From contig CM043966.1 of NCBI GenBank assembly GCA_014529385.2, positions 110,744,048-110,808,047 of the forward strand: a DNA stretch of 64,000 bases. Direction: 5' to 3'. Below the pieces are notes generated by a model, which searched no databases, was not told where the DNA came from, and saw nothing but the letters and a program-made list of their open reading frames with translations. Positions 21,758 to 32,853 of this stretch are shown in pieces; position 1 is the first letter of the stretch, and every line of letters starts with the position of its first letter. The DNA comes from Adiantum capillus-veneris (Eukaryota > Streptophyta > Polypodiopsida > Polypodiales > Pteridaceae). The translations under genes were made by a program, and so were the position numbers.

Positions 21758-23428
21758 GTGTTCCCTACCGTACTTAAGCTCCCAGAATTCGACAAGCCAT
21801 TCGAAATTCACACCGATGCCTCACGCATCGCACTGGGAGGGGTACTAATGCAAGCTGAAAGACCAGTAGCCTACATTTCAAAGAAGTTTACAGACCCACA
21901 GAAGAGATGGGCTACACACGAGCAGGAGATGTATGCAGTGGTATACTGTCTTGACCAATGGCGTCACTACGTATTGGACAAGCACACTAAAGTATACACA
22001 GATAATGTTTCCCTGAAGTATTTCCAGACACAACCTAAGCTCTCTCACAAACAGAGTCGGTGGCAAGATCAGCTAGCAGAATATGACATAGAAACCATCC
22101 ACAAGCCGGGCAAGCAGAATGCAATGCCAGATGCTCTCAGTCGCATGCCCGAGGTTAATGCAGTTAGCGTAATAAGCAGTGATGAAGTATTGGATCAGAT
22201 TCGCGAGGCCAGTAAGACAGACCCCGCAGTATTACAGATGATGCAGAGTTGGCGACAAGGCAAGACTTCCGTGGGGCTATTCGACCTGCGGGATGGGCTA
22301 TGGTATGCTCATAACCGCGTGTATGTACCAGATGATCCTACACTCAAAGCAAAACTGCTTTGGGAAACCCACGACTGCAAAGTTGCAGGACACGGTGGGC
22401 AAAAGAGATCCTTTGACAGGTTAAGCCGTCACTTTTTCTGGCCAAAGATGCAGGAAGATGTGGTGGAATATGTAAGAACTTGCCCAACATGCCAGCTAGT
22501 CAAGGCACAGCGAATAAAGCCGGCAGGGCTTTTGATGTCTATGCCTACACCATCTCGCCCCTGGGATGTGATAAGCATGGACTTCATTGTCGACTTACCC
22601 GAAAGCCACGGATTCACTACCATCTTCGTGATCGTGGACTACTTTTCAAAGCAGGCGCACTTCATTCCCGCAAAGCCGCCCCTTACAGCCTACCAGACGG
22701 CGCGGCTTTTCTTCAAGCATGTCTTCAAGAATCACGGACTTCCACTGGCCATTGTTTCGGATCGCGATGGGCGATTCTTAAGCGACATGTGGCGGGAGTT
22801 ATTCAAGCTCCTAGGCACACAGCTCAGGTTTTCTTCGGCCTATCACCCCCAAACAGATGGGCAGACCGAGCGAATCAATCAAGGCATCGAAGATTACATC
22901 CGTTGCTATGTCCAAGCAGATCAAAAGGATTGGGCAGACTTTCTGGAAGTCCTTGAGTTTCAGTACAATAGCAGTGTGCACTCGGGGACAGGATACACCC
23001 CATTTGAACTAGCTACAGGAAAAGAGGTGATTACGCCCATGGCACTTGCTTCGGGCACTATGCATGCAGAAGATCAGGATGCTGAGCAGTTTTTGACGGC
23101 TTGGCAGAAACGTTTGGATGTAGCCAGAAAGCACTTGATGAAGTACAAAGATAAGTATGTAGCCAGACATAACGAAAAAGCACGAACAGAGTTCTTTCAG
23201 AAGGGTGACTTGGTGCTGGTGAGTGCCCAGAACATCAACCTTCCCGAAAACTTAACACCCAAATTCAACCACCGCTTCTATGGTCCATACCGGTACTGCA
23301 AGATTTCAACAACGTCTCCTACAAGCTGGAGCTACCTTCCAACGTCAAGATCCACAATGTTTTTCACATCAGCCTACTCAAACGATTTCAGGTTGATGGG
23401 AAATACGGCCGCCATGTACCTCTACTAG
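21758..23428 (+). pseudogene. Chromovirus RNase H and integrase
   Basis: RNase H starts at FEIHTDASRIALGGVL and runs to the typical IHKPGKQNAMPDALSR. The integrase has the zinc-binding HHCC module (HDCKVAGHGG ... CPTCQ) and the DDE core: Asp in ISMDFIVDLP, Asp in IVSDRDGRF and Glu in DGQTERINQ. A GPY module (FYGPYR) follows. The frame shifts near 23,300; the expected HISLLKRF motif is encoded in another frame up to ~23,450. The 556-codon clean stretch is the best-preserved coding region in this element. Confidence 0.9.
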
Positions 23429-23446
23429 ACAAAGGAGTAAACCCCT

Positions 23447-23632
23447 TTGAGCCAGAAATTATCATCAAACACCCGTTTCAGGCGCAACAACCTAGAGTTC
23501 TATGTCAAGTGGAGAGGGCGGCCAATGTCAGATTGCACTTGGGTGCCAGAAGATAGAGTCATTGCAATGGATAAGCAGTTGTTGCTTCGGTACTACAGGA
23601 TTCCGGACCTCAAACACATGCCTAGGGCATAG
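23447..23632 (+). pseudogene. C-terminal chromodomain
   Basis: LEFYVKWRGRPMSDCTWVPE is a chromodomain, whose role in chromoviruses is to guide integration by binding chromatin. Frame and position match the end of the polyprotein. A shift just upstream detaches it from the integrase. Confidence 0.85.
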
Positions 23633-23794
23633 AAGACCACAACCATGTACAGCAGTAGTATAGGATGCAGTAGTTTGTCAGCACACTTATGCTCAGTTTT
23701 TCAGCAGAATAAAGATGCGTTATGCGACAATTATGCGATGTATGCACTATGTGGTCAGATGCTTTACAATCTTGACGAGGACGTCAAGTTCCTT

Positions 23795-23808
23795 GAGGGG
23801 GGGGAGAA
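23795..23808 (+). other. Polypurine tract
   Basis: GAGGGGGGGGAGAA directly precedes the 3' LTR start TGTTGGGATC. It would prime plus-strand synthesis. Confidence 0.8.
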
Positions 23809-24694
23809 TGTTGGGATCCTCGTGAGAGGGAAATTTTTCCACGCGCGCGGCGGCGTCCCTCCTTGCCCCTAGCGCCCCCACATGGGCTGTCCCTCATGCG
23901 GCCCGGCGGTCCACGTTCCCATTTCTAACCTAACTCCCGCTAACCTAACTTCTCACCGTGGACGGCACTTGAGCGGGACCGAGGCCCCGTTTGGTGAATT
24001 GCCCCTCTCCGCGGCCATGCTCCCCGCGGGCCGATATGACGACTCGTGGACCCGTCGCTCCTGTGGACAAAACATGACTCCGGGAGCCCCCGAAAGACTC
24101 TATGCAAGTAAGAGCCCCGCTTGGGCCGTGGCCGGGTCCCCGGGGGTCCCGTGGACCAAAACGGCCCGGACGCAACCGCGGGGCCGTTTCGGCATTTTGA
24201 TCAGATTTTGGAACCGCGGCTCCTGGACGGGACCGACGGTGACTCCTTGAGAGGGATTTCTACCTCAAGGCCATGGGGCTTGGGTGGTTTGCCTGAGCGC
24301 CCTGAATTAAAGGACTTATAAGGGAGTAGTACTCCACTCTTGGTGAACCGTGCGCATCCTGCCGGGGTAGCTAAGAGGGGGCCGGTTGTTCAACCGGAGC
24401 CGGGGTGGCAGTCCTCACGTCCATAAAACCATCTACCCATTCTAGGTTGGAGTTAGGTTAACCCAGTCTTCAGAGGCGCTGGAGAGGCCTCCGTCCCTTT
24501 TGTAATCAACCTTTTGAATCAATACAAAGCGCCCGTCACGGGCTTGTTTCTACAAAAATCTTGTCTCGCGCGTCCCTTTGAAATACTTGCTCAACTTGTT
24601 GTGAAGTCGGCTAACTTGTGTTCAGGTGAAGGATCGGCGAACGTGCGCGGCCCCTAAGTTCCATTTACGGGCCGCTCTTCAGGGTCTCGTAACA
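23809..24694 (+). mobile_element. Chromovirus 3' LTR
   Basis: The LTR is bounded by TGTTGGGATC after the polypurine tract and TCTCGTAACA at the end, with the expected TG...CA termini and a length of 886 bp. A TATA-like CTTATAAGGGAG lies near 24,314. A perfect hairpin CCGGTTG-TT-CAACCGG is at 24,382-24,397, and AATCAATACAAAG near 24,517 may be the polyadenylation region. The LTR is strongly GC-rich in its first 450 bp. The 5-bp target duplication cannot be tested because the 5' end is missing. Confidence 0.85.
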
Positions 24695-25481
24695 ATATGC
24701 ACCACAAAGGAAGGAAAGAATTAGCACAATATCAATTGGTCATAACTTAAGACGAAAACTTCAGTTTGTGAAGTCTGCATGTCAGCTATGCTACTGAAAA
24801 ACTATACCTTGATGAATCTAGGATAAGCCTAGATTCACCATTAAAGGAAAGTGCAAGGTATAGGCCCATGGTAGTCACCCAGAAGACAATATAACCATCA
24901 ACTTCATCATGCATAATATTAACTAAATACCATGACATCCCCACTAACATCGTTAGTGCCCAGTAGTAGGTCTACCCGGGGGATTCACTCTATGTACAAA
25001 ATAGGACGCCACTTACAAGCGAACAACTTTGATAAAACCTCTATATATATTAGTGAGTATGACCTCCCTTTTTACGCTTATACGACAATTAATGAAGAAA
25101 ACTATCATACCCCTATCTTACATATAAAATTTAGGTTTCACATGATCTAACTAGGTAAAACTAGTTAAAGAGTGTGTAGCATAGTGATTGGCAATGTACT
25201 AAGGAACCACTTATGCTGATAACTAGATGTACCCTCACTATGTCTTAGTTTGACTTTAAAACTATGTGCCCGATTAGCTTGCACTCTGGCTACTCGTCCA
25301 ATTCTAACCCATCCAAAGCTGGTGTAAATCAACCCTTGACCTGCTCCAAATCAACCCTTATCTATGACCGGCTTTATGCAAAATTTGATGTGTGACTTGA
25401 TGAAAATCGTCCCCTAAATTCATCCGAATTCTAGTTCACATCAGTGACCAATCATTACAAGTAATCAACCCGGTCAGGTTG

Positions 25482-25505
25482 CCCCCCCCCCCCCCCCCCC
25501 CCCCC
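25482..25505. repeat. Poly-C run (24 C)
   Basis: Twenty-four C are followed by A and six C. It is the third long C-run in the window and lies just outside the visible inverted repeat. Confidence 0.9.
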
Positions 25506-26681
25506 ACCCCCCAACACACACACACATAAATATGATACCCCCCTCCTTTATTTTTAAGCTTGGGAGATAAATTATTGGGGGCCTGCCCCTAACTTATACG
25601 CTTATGTAACTTGTAAAAAAAAACCCCCTGCCCTGCACTTACGTGGTGCGATAAGTTTTCCATGGTGAATCCCCCGAGTAGGTCTAGAACTAGGTACTAA
25701 CATATGCTCCCAAACACCACACCCCACGCACACACACATGAGCATACATCAACACAAAGTTCAACGTACCGAGTTTCTTTCATGACTCCTAAGATCAAGA
25801 GCAGACTCAACCATGATGAAGCTTAGCACTAAAAGAAGCTTGGTGTAAAAATGAGTTAGTTGATAAGGAATATCCACCACAAAAAAGAAAGAAAGAATTA
25901 GCACCATGTCAAAAAGTCTTTAACTCGGACAAAAACTTCACAATGTGAAATCTGCATGTGCGCTATATGACTAAAAAATATACATAGATGGATCCACTAT
26001 AAGCCTAGAGTCACCCTTAACCCATGGAAGTCAACTAGAAGACAATATAACCATCACCTCCATAAGGAATATTATTGACTAAATACAATGACATCCCCAC
26101 CAACGTCATCAGTGGGTGTAGGACTAGGTACTAACATATGAGCATACATCAACACAAAGTTCAACGTATGAGTTTCTGTCATGACTTCAAAGATCAAGGG
26201 CAGACTCTCAACCATAATGAAGCCTAGCACTAAAGGAAGCATTAAATCAAAAAAATTCGCACAAAGATGAGGTAGTTGATAGGGTATACACACCACAACA
26301 GAAAGAAATAATTAGCACAATGTCAACTGGTCGAACAAAAACTTCACAATGTGAAGCTTCCATGTCCACTAAGCCCAAATTCACCCTTAAAGGAAAGTGC
26401 AAAGTATCTTAAGTTCTTACAAATCTCAGAGTTCTGAATAATCAACTTAATATATTTCATGATTTGCTTTCTTTGTTTTAGAAAACCACTGTAAAACTGT
26501 AATTCTTTGTACTCACTAAAATTCAAAAATCACATAACTACCCTTAAAAAATGACCTAAACCAACTATAGTCGCTTTGCATTGAGTTTAATACTGTATTA
26601 TCTTTGGTGTGCTTAGCTAAACTAATAAACAAAAAAATTATTCTAAAAAACTTCACAAATAGAATTTGCTGTAAAATAGTA

Positions 26682-26739
<58 letters not shown>

Positions 26740-26766
26740 AGAAGAAGAAGAAGAAGAAGAAGAAGA
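26682..26766 (+). repeat. Compound microsatellite (TG)n(GA)n(GAA)n
   Basis: A TG run (26,682-26,700) passes into GA and then GAA repeats. The inverted copy at 62,785-62,869 has the same lengths. Confidence 0.95.
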
Positions 26767-27683
26767 GAATTTTAACGTTGTAGGAAACTATCCCAAGAGA
26801 CCTTAAAGATCTATCCGACGGGGAGAGTTGAGCTCAAGAACAGTTATTCAAGAAGCAAATGGCATAACCAATCTACCACACTTGGGAGAGAGAGCTACCT
26901 AGATGGAGCACTAGGTTGTGTACAACAGCCCCACACTATGACCAATAAAGTTTAATTGTTCATTTTAAGGAGGTCATAACCAGAATGAAATATCAAATAT
27001 TTAGGCTGCAAAATACCAACACACTTTAGCACATGAACCATGCCTCAAAACCAGAGAACTCAATCATGCTGGTACCAAAATTGCAACAAAAGGATATGAT
27101 GAAACTATACTACCAAAAGAATGTACTTACTGAGTTCATCTTAAGCCAGCATATAAATAAGTCCATCAAGTATCATCATATCCAACATCAGGAGAACATT
27201 CATAAGCCAATAAAATTATTAGCCAACACATTTCTAAGTAGTCAATGGATGCCGAAAACTCTTGAACACACATTGGAAGTTTGAACCAAAGAGGCAATAG
27301 CGCCTATGGGTGAGCTTTCAGAATGAGACAAAGTACAAAATATATGAAGCAAAACACCAATTTCCTCAAAAAAAGGTTTATGCAATGGACTCTCTGATGG
27401 CATTAGCAATAGAGATGCTCCCCAATCATGCCAACCTATTTAGCTTCTAACTTGTATTCATGACCACAAAATGAATTTGGATGACTGGATAGTTTAAGGT
27501 AGTGTTACTGACTACTTTACAAGATGAAAAACAAATGACTCAAAAACAACCAATGCCTTGAGCCCAAGAAGGAGAGCTTGCACATTGCGCATGTGCACAC
27601 ACACAAACCAAACATCTTTTTGGTATCCCTCTAAACTTGTCCAAGTGCAAGTATTCCAATTGTTTAGAAAAAAGCTAATTTTT

Positions 27684-28519
27684 GACATTACCTCTCGACC
27701 TTTCCACTTCCATGTCTATGCCATTCAGACAAGGATCCATACAACTTCATAGCAAGCACTAGATAACCTAGTATATGACCTAATGTCTTACAACCAAATC
27801 TGTATAACTATGTACAAGTGCTCCATGCACATCACAGAAGATGTGCAACACCTAAGGATTCAACCATGAATAAGCTTGATAATAATTGTTCACTATCTCG
27901 AGAGAGAAGTTCCGTCAAACCCATGCGTTAGGCCATTAATATGTATGCTTGGAGCTTCCACTCATATCACGTGATGCGCAACACGTAAGGATCCAACCGT
28001 GAACGAGCTTGAACATAATTGTTCCCTATCTGGAGATAGAAGTTCCGTCAAACCCATGTGTCAGGCCATAAATATGTATGCACTCATATCACATGTAAAT
28101 TTCACATAGGAGATTCTAAGACTTGCTTTGAAGTTAGAAAACTACATCAAAATTCCATATGGACAACATAAAGAGACTTAAGAGACTAGCATTTGAAGGC
28201 CCAATGGAAGTTGTGAAGCAAATTAACAAATCCCAAGTTTCTTAATAAGGACCATGTGTCTTGTAACTATGGCAAAAAGCACCACATTCCTGCACTTCGT
28301 TCAGGTGCCTTGGGAGGTGAAAAGTTCAATATATGTTGCCTTTTGACGGTACCTCTTTGGGGGTTGTGCATACAGAAACCATGAATCAAGAAACCATATA
28401 GGACATTACCTCTCGACCTTTCCACTTCCATGTCGATGCCATTCAGACAAGGATCCATACAACTTCGTAGCAAGCACTAGATAACCTCGTAGACATAGTA
28501 GCAAGCAACTTCGTAGACA
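27684..28519. repeat. ~720-bp satellite, left block 1
   Basis: One full unit and a partial one. The landmark CATTACCTCTCGACCTTTCC recurs 718 bp apart (27,686 and 28,404). The block is cut at its right end by the copia element. Confidence 0.85.
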
Positions 28520-28858
28520 AATCCACTTTTAAATTTGGCCACCGGCCATTGAATTTGGCCATCGGCCACCGGCCATTGACTTCCAACCACCGGCCAACCG
28601 GCCAACCGATCGGTTGTTTTTCGACCACTTTTTAGCCGCCATCTGGCCATAATATTCCAATGGAAAGGAATATTCCGGCATGACGAGTCTCGAGCTTGGG
28701 CTCGAGACTAGCCGTGAAAATTTGGGTTTTCGGTGAGTGTTTATGGTTTTCGGCGATTGATTTTTCTCACGCACATGCTATGGTCTGGACAAGGTCTTAC
28801 AAATGTGCGTTTTTACCACAAAAAATTACAAGGGTTAGATCAGGCTCTATACTTAACA
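28520..28858 (-). mobile_element. Partial 3' LTR (U3) of copia, left arm
   Basis: It begins TGTTAAGTATAGAGCC after the polypurine tract and runs into satellite. It contains a perfect hairpin AGTCTCGAGC-TTGG-GCTCGAGACT (28,686-28,709) and a field of GGCCGGTGG repeats. The TATA-to-U5 part is missing. Confidence 0.75.
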
Positions 28859-28918
28859 ATCTCCCACTTGGAGACTGATCTCCAAACCAAACCTGTGACT
28901 GCTTTCCGTCCTTGATTT

Positions 28919-30314
28919 TTATCCTTGAATGCCGATTGAAGATGACCAGAAGCTCAACTTCTCCTTGTTGACCACCTTTGTAAACATGTCTGCAGGATTT
29001 TCACTTGTATGCACCTTTCCTAGCTTTAGTTGTCCCTCTTCCAAAAGAGTGCGTATGAGGTGATATCTCACCTCAATGTGCTTTGTCCTTGAATGAAAGG
29101 TTGAGTTCTTCACAAGATGGATATAGCTTTGGCTATCAATGTACAAGACACAATTGTCTTGTTTGAATTCAAGCTCTTCTAAGAATCTGTGAAGCCACAG
29201 AATTTCTTTGCTTGCCTCCGTCATTGCTACATACTCTGCTTCCGTGGTAGAAAGTGAGACCACTTTCTGCAGCGTTGAAGCCTAGCTTACTGCGGTGCCT
29301 CCAACCGTGAAGACATAGCTAGTAGTGCTCCTTCGAGTGTCTTTGTCATCTGCCATATATGCATCAACATACCCTTTTAGAAAAATATCAGTTCCTCCAA
29401 AATACAAAGCATTTGTTGTTGTCCCTTTTAGATACCTAAGTATCCACTTCATAGCTTGCCAGTGCTCTTTACTTGGGTTGTCCATGAACCTAATTACAAT
29501 TCCCACTGCATGTGCAATGTCTGGCCTTGTCCAGACCATAGCATACATAAGAGAACCTACCGCTGCAGCATATGGAACTTTAGACATATAGGCTATCTCC
29601 TCTTGTGTCTTTGGACACATATCCTTGGTTAATTTAAAGTGACCAGCCAAAGTTGTAGAAACCATTTTTGCATTGTGCATTGCAAACCTTTCTAGTTTTA
29701 ATCTGCAAACTATTTTCTCCTTACCTTTTACTTCATATCCCTTTGGTTGAAGCATGTAAATTTCCTTCTCTAAGTCACCGTGAGGGAATGCCGTATTTAC
29801 ATCCATTTGCTCAAGATTTAGATCATGAGAAGCCACAAGGCTTAAGACAAGCTTAATCGAGTTCATTTTTACAACAGGAGAAAATATTTCATTGCAAGTT
29901 AATACCTTTCTTTTGAGAAAACCCTTTTACCACAAGCCTAAACTTGTACCTTTTCTTCCCACCTTCTTCTTCCTTCATCTTGTACACCCATTTGTTTTGA
30001 AGTGCCCGCTTACCTTTAGGCAGCTGAACCAACTCCCACGTTTGGTTGCGATCTAGTTAGTCCATCTCCACTTGCATGCTCTTCATCCATTCTTCTTTGG
30101 ATTTGTGATGCATAGATTCTTCGTATGATTCTGGCTCTCCAGAATCTGAGATCAAGAGATGGTTGAAGGAAGGAACAAACCTTTCTGGAGGTTTACTTGC
30201 TCTTGTGGATCTTCGGGGAATAGGTTGAGGCTCCTTAGTTGGTTGACGTTGTTGGACGTTGTCACCATTTGCAGTCCTTGAGTCTTCACCGTCCTCAAGC
30301 TCCATGTACATCAC
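28919..30314 (-). pseudogene. copia RT and RNase H, left arm
   Basis: The RT start is recognisable (KGKRALQNKWVYKMK, then EQMDVNTAFPHGDLEKEIYM with the first catalytic Asp). Directly after KGKEKIVCRLK the sequence jumps to ERFAMHNAKMVSTTLAGHF, skipping about 150 residues that normally include YGLKQ and the YVDD catalytic pair. RNase H follows (PYAAAVGSLMYAMVWTRPDI, STTEAEYVAMTEASKE, VRYHLIR, NPADMFTK). Stops lie after QVEMD and TAVS, with a frameshift before IFSPVV. The enzyme cannot work. Confidence 0.85.
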
Positions 30315-31661
30315 TTGTTTCTTTTGTTTGTTTTCTTTCCAAGTAATCTTTGTACATATTTTGTTTGCTAAAAATTACATCCCTACTCCTAAAGATTTTA
30401 CCATCTTCAGGATTCCATAAGTGATACCCAAAGTCACCTTCTCCATAGCCAATGAAGAAACACTTTTTGGACTTTGCATCTAGCTTTGATCTTAAGCTTC
30501 TATCTATGTGCATGAAAGCCTCACACCCAAACACTTTGAGAAATGCATAATTCACCGGTTTACCTGTCCATGCCTCTTTTGGAACTCCCCCATCCAATGC
30601 CGTTGAGGGTGACCGGTTGATCAAGTACACAGACGTACTTATAGCTTCCGCCCAAAGCTCAAGCGGTAGGCCTGCATGTAGCCGCATACTTCGTGCTCAC
30701 TCCATGATTGTTCTATTCATCCTTTCTGAAATCCCATTTTGTTGAGGTGTCCTTGGGGTTGTCTTTTGCCTCCGAATGCCATTACTAGCACAAAAGCTTT
30801 CAAAAGCTTGGTTGTAACATTCACCTCCATTGTCGAATCTGAGGCATTTAACCTTGGTACCTATTTCATTCTCCACAAAGGCTTTCCAATTTGAATATGA
30901 AAAACACATCGGATTTATTCTTTATGACACAAACCCATGTTTTCCTAGTCACATCGTCTATGAATGTTAGATAATACAATGAGCCACCAAGTGATGGTGT
31001 ACTTGCAGGACCCCCAACATCAAAATGAACCAACTCAAGTTTTTTATTTTTTCTTTCATTTCTTGATTTTTGAAATTTTTTCCTCTTTTTTTTTACCATA
31101 AACACAATCTTCAAAGAACTCTAAGTCCACTTCTTTCAAACCTGGTAGAAGCTTTTTTGTTTGAAGGATTTGCATTCCTTTGGCACTCATATGCCCAAGC
31201 CCGTAGTGCCACACTACACTGTCGACTTCTGCACTTGCTGCACAAGCTAAAGGTTGCGTGCTAACAGTACACAAGTAAAGTGTACCAGCCTTTTCTGCTT
31301 TGGCAACCACCAAAGATCCCTTTGAGATATTCCACCGTTTGTTTCTGCATGCAATGTTGTGACCTTCATCGTCCAATTGTCCTGTAAAGATCAAATTTTT
31401 TCGAAGAGAAGGAACATGCCTAACATCTTTAAGATTCCATTCATTTTCGATAGCAGTTTTGACACAAACTGTACCTTTGCCGACAATTTTACAAGCTTCA
31501 TCATCTCCCAAGTATACATACCCAAAATTACCTTTGGTGTAATCTTGGAAATGTTGCTTGTGTGGTGTCACATGGAATGAAGCCCCGGAATCTACTATCC
31601 AAGAATTAGACACATTGTTTAATGAGAGAATTAGAGCATCTTGCTCTACTTTACTTGCCAC
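30295..31661 (-). pseudogene. copia protease and integrase, left arm
   Basis: The protease motif is SWIVDSGASFHVTP. The pre-integrase zinc module WHYGLGHMS ... FFEDCVYGK has Phe where the first Cys of the pair is expected. Integrase residues are Asp in LVHFDVGGPA, Asp in CLRFDNGGEC and Glu in GISERMNRT. A frameshift near 30,890, absent from the right arm, splits the core in this arm. A stop follows RTIME. Confidence 0.85.
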
Positions 31662-31679
31662 ATTGGCCTCCGATGTTGG

Positions 31680-32461
31680 CTAGTTGTCTTGAGACTCCGA
31701 CTCCTTCTTCTTCTTCGACCAGCAATCCTTCTTGACATGGCCCTTCTTGTCGCAGTTCCAACAATCAAGAGCCGACTTTGTGCGTGACTTGCTCCGTCTT
31801 GAGCGACCACGACCCTTTTGGTTTTTGAACCTCTCCTTAGGCCTTCTTCTTGTTTCCACTGATAATGCTGTACTTGATGATTCTCCTGTGCTTCTCCTTC
31901 GTATTTCTTCACTTAGGAGAACACCCACAACATCATCAAACTTTAGAGTATTTGTGCCAGAAATAGAATTACTTACAGCCATCATAAGGCTGTCCCAACT
32001 ATCCGGTAGAGATGATAGTATAAGGAGAGTTCGCACTTCATTATCGAAATTTATTTCATCGATCGAAGTTGACTTATGTTGGTATTAAAGTCCTTTAGGT
32101 GTTCTGCAAATGAACCATTCTCTGCCATCTTTAGATTGAACAAACACTTCATAAGAAATACCTTATTGGATGTTAATGGTTTCTCGTAGAAGTCGTCAAG
32201 TGACTTCATCAAGTCCTCCGTGGTCTTCATCTCCGAAATGTTGAAGGCCATCGTTGACGCCAAGCTTAACCGGATTGTTCCCAGTGCCTTTCGATCAAGG
32301 ACAATCCATGCTTTATCTGCCATCGTTGCTGGCTTCTTTGCAAAAACGTCTATGGGCAAATAGAGGTCCTTCTGGTAGAGATAGTCTTCAATCTGCATCT
32401 TCCAATGTTGGTAGTTTTTGCCGTTGAACATCACGATCTTGAGCTTCCCTTCCTCCGCCAT
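31680..32461 (-). pseudogene. copia gag, left arm
   Basis: The start at MAEEGKLKIVMFNGKNY (32,461) gives a typical UBN2-type gag with LDDFYEKPLTSNKVFLMKCL. A frameshift near 32,050 is followed by a zinc knuckle CWNCDKKGHVKKDC (CX2CX4HX4C) and a stop before the protease. Confidence 0.85.
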
Positions 32462-32520
32462 TACTCCCACACAATTCAAGGAATCCTTTCCTTGAGATAA
32501 TTCAGCTACGAGCAAACCTT

Positions 32521-32532
32521 GGTTTGATACCA
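32521..32532 (-). other. tRNA-iMet primer site, left-arm copia
   Basis: On the minus strand TGGTATCAAACC follows the LTR end ...CCGAACA by two bases. It differs from the usual TGGTATCAGAGC at two positions. Confidence 0.8.
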
Positions 32533-32843
32533 GTTGTTCGGAAATATGATGTAGCTAGGGTCATAATTGAATATATTACTTAATGGAGAGAGACAATTTA
32601 CACACTCACAAGATATTATAGAGTAGAGAGAGAGAGAGAGAGTGCACACAATATACGTGGTACACCCAACGTGGGCTACATCCATAGAAAAACAACCACT
32701 CAATGGCTTTAGTACTTCAAACAAGAAGTAAGTTACAAAGGGATTATACCCTTTTGGAGCTCCCACCTTGCTTCACTCTCACCACCTCACACCCACCTTG
32801 TTGCATCAACTTCACACTGTGAAATGTGTGTAGAGGTGGCCTC

Positions 32844-32852
32844 CTTTTATAG
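32844..32852 (-). promoter_or_regulatory. TATA box at the broken edge of the copia 5' LTR
   Basis: CTATAAAAG on the minus strand begins exactly where satellite sequence stops, so the LTR lost everything upstream of its core promoter. Confidence 0.6.
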
Positions 32853-32853
32853 G

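Larger units (their letters stand above)
19954..24694 (+). mobile_element. Chromovirus (Ty3/gypsy), 5'-incomplete
   Basis: The order PR-RT-RNase H-integrase-chromodomain-PPT-LTR on one strand defines a chromovirus. The block is visibly richer in G and C than its surroundings. The 5' LTR, primer site and gag are lost at the assembly gap. At least five frameshifts or stops make it inactive as sequenced, though the long clean RH-IN reading suggests it is younger than the other Ty3 relics in the window. Confidence 0.9.
24695..27683. repeat. Flank with degenerate ~0.4-kb repeats, poly-C and microsatellite
   Basis: The block CACCACAAA...AAGAATTAGCAC...AAAACTTC occurs near 24,702, 25,878 and 26,292. 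GAAGACAATATAACCATCA with ...TAAATAC.ATGACATCCCCAC recurs near 24,882 and 26,038. ACATATG...CATACATCAACACAAAGTTCAACGTA recurs near 25,700 and 26,135. No gene is recognised. Everything from 25,551 on has an inverted copy at the right end of the window. Confidence 0.65.
28520..32853 (-). mobile_element. Ty1/copia element inserted in the satellite (left arm)
   Basis: The element reads right to left. It has a partial 5' LTR (32,535-32,853), a tRNA-iMet primer site TGGTATCAAACC (complement of 32,521-32,532), a decayed gag-pol, a polypurine tract AGTGGGAGAT and a partial 3' LTR beginning TGTTAAG at 28,858. The two LTR remnants do not overlap: one starts at the TATA box and the other ends before it. 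No target duplication is visible. The inverted twin is at 56,697-61,031. Confidence 0.9.

Noticed and set aside
23882-24321. Overlapping GC-rich ORFs on both strands
   Set aside because: They lie inside the chromovirus LTR, where high GC removes stop codons by chance.
24330-24420. tRNA-like look of the LTR segment with GGTTGTTCAACCGG
   Set aside because: The hairpin is perfect, but no cloverleaf, A box or anticodon arm can be formed around it.
27033-27284. 83-residue ORF left of the satellite (and its mirror at 62,267-62,518)
   Set aside because: No recognisable motif, no coding bias that I can see and no neighbouring exon-like pieces.
28267-28473. Repeated ~68-residue ORF in satellite units (MLRSCMDPCLNGIDMEVERSRG-like), seen many times in both arms
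   Set aside because: It follows the 720-bp satellite unit, starts in the same repeat position each time and shows no domain or codon-level constraint. It is an ORF by repetition, not a gene family.
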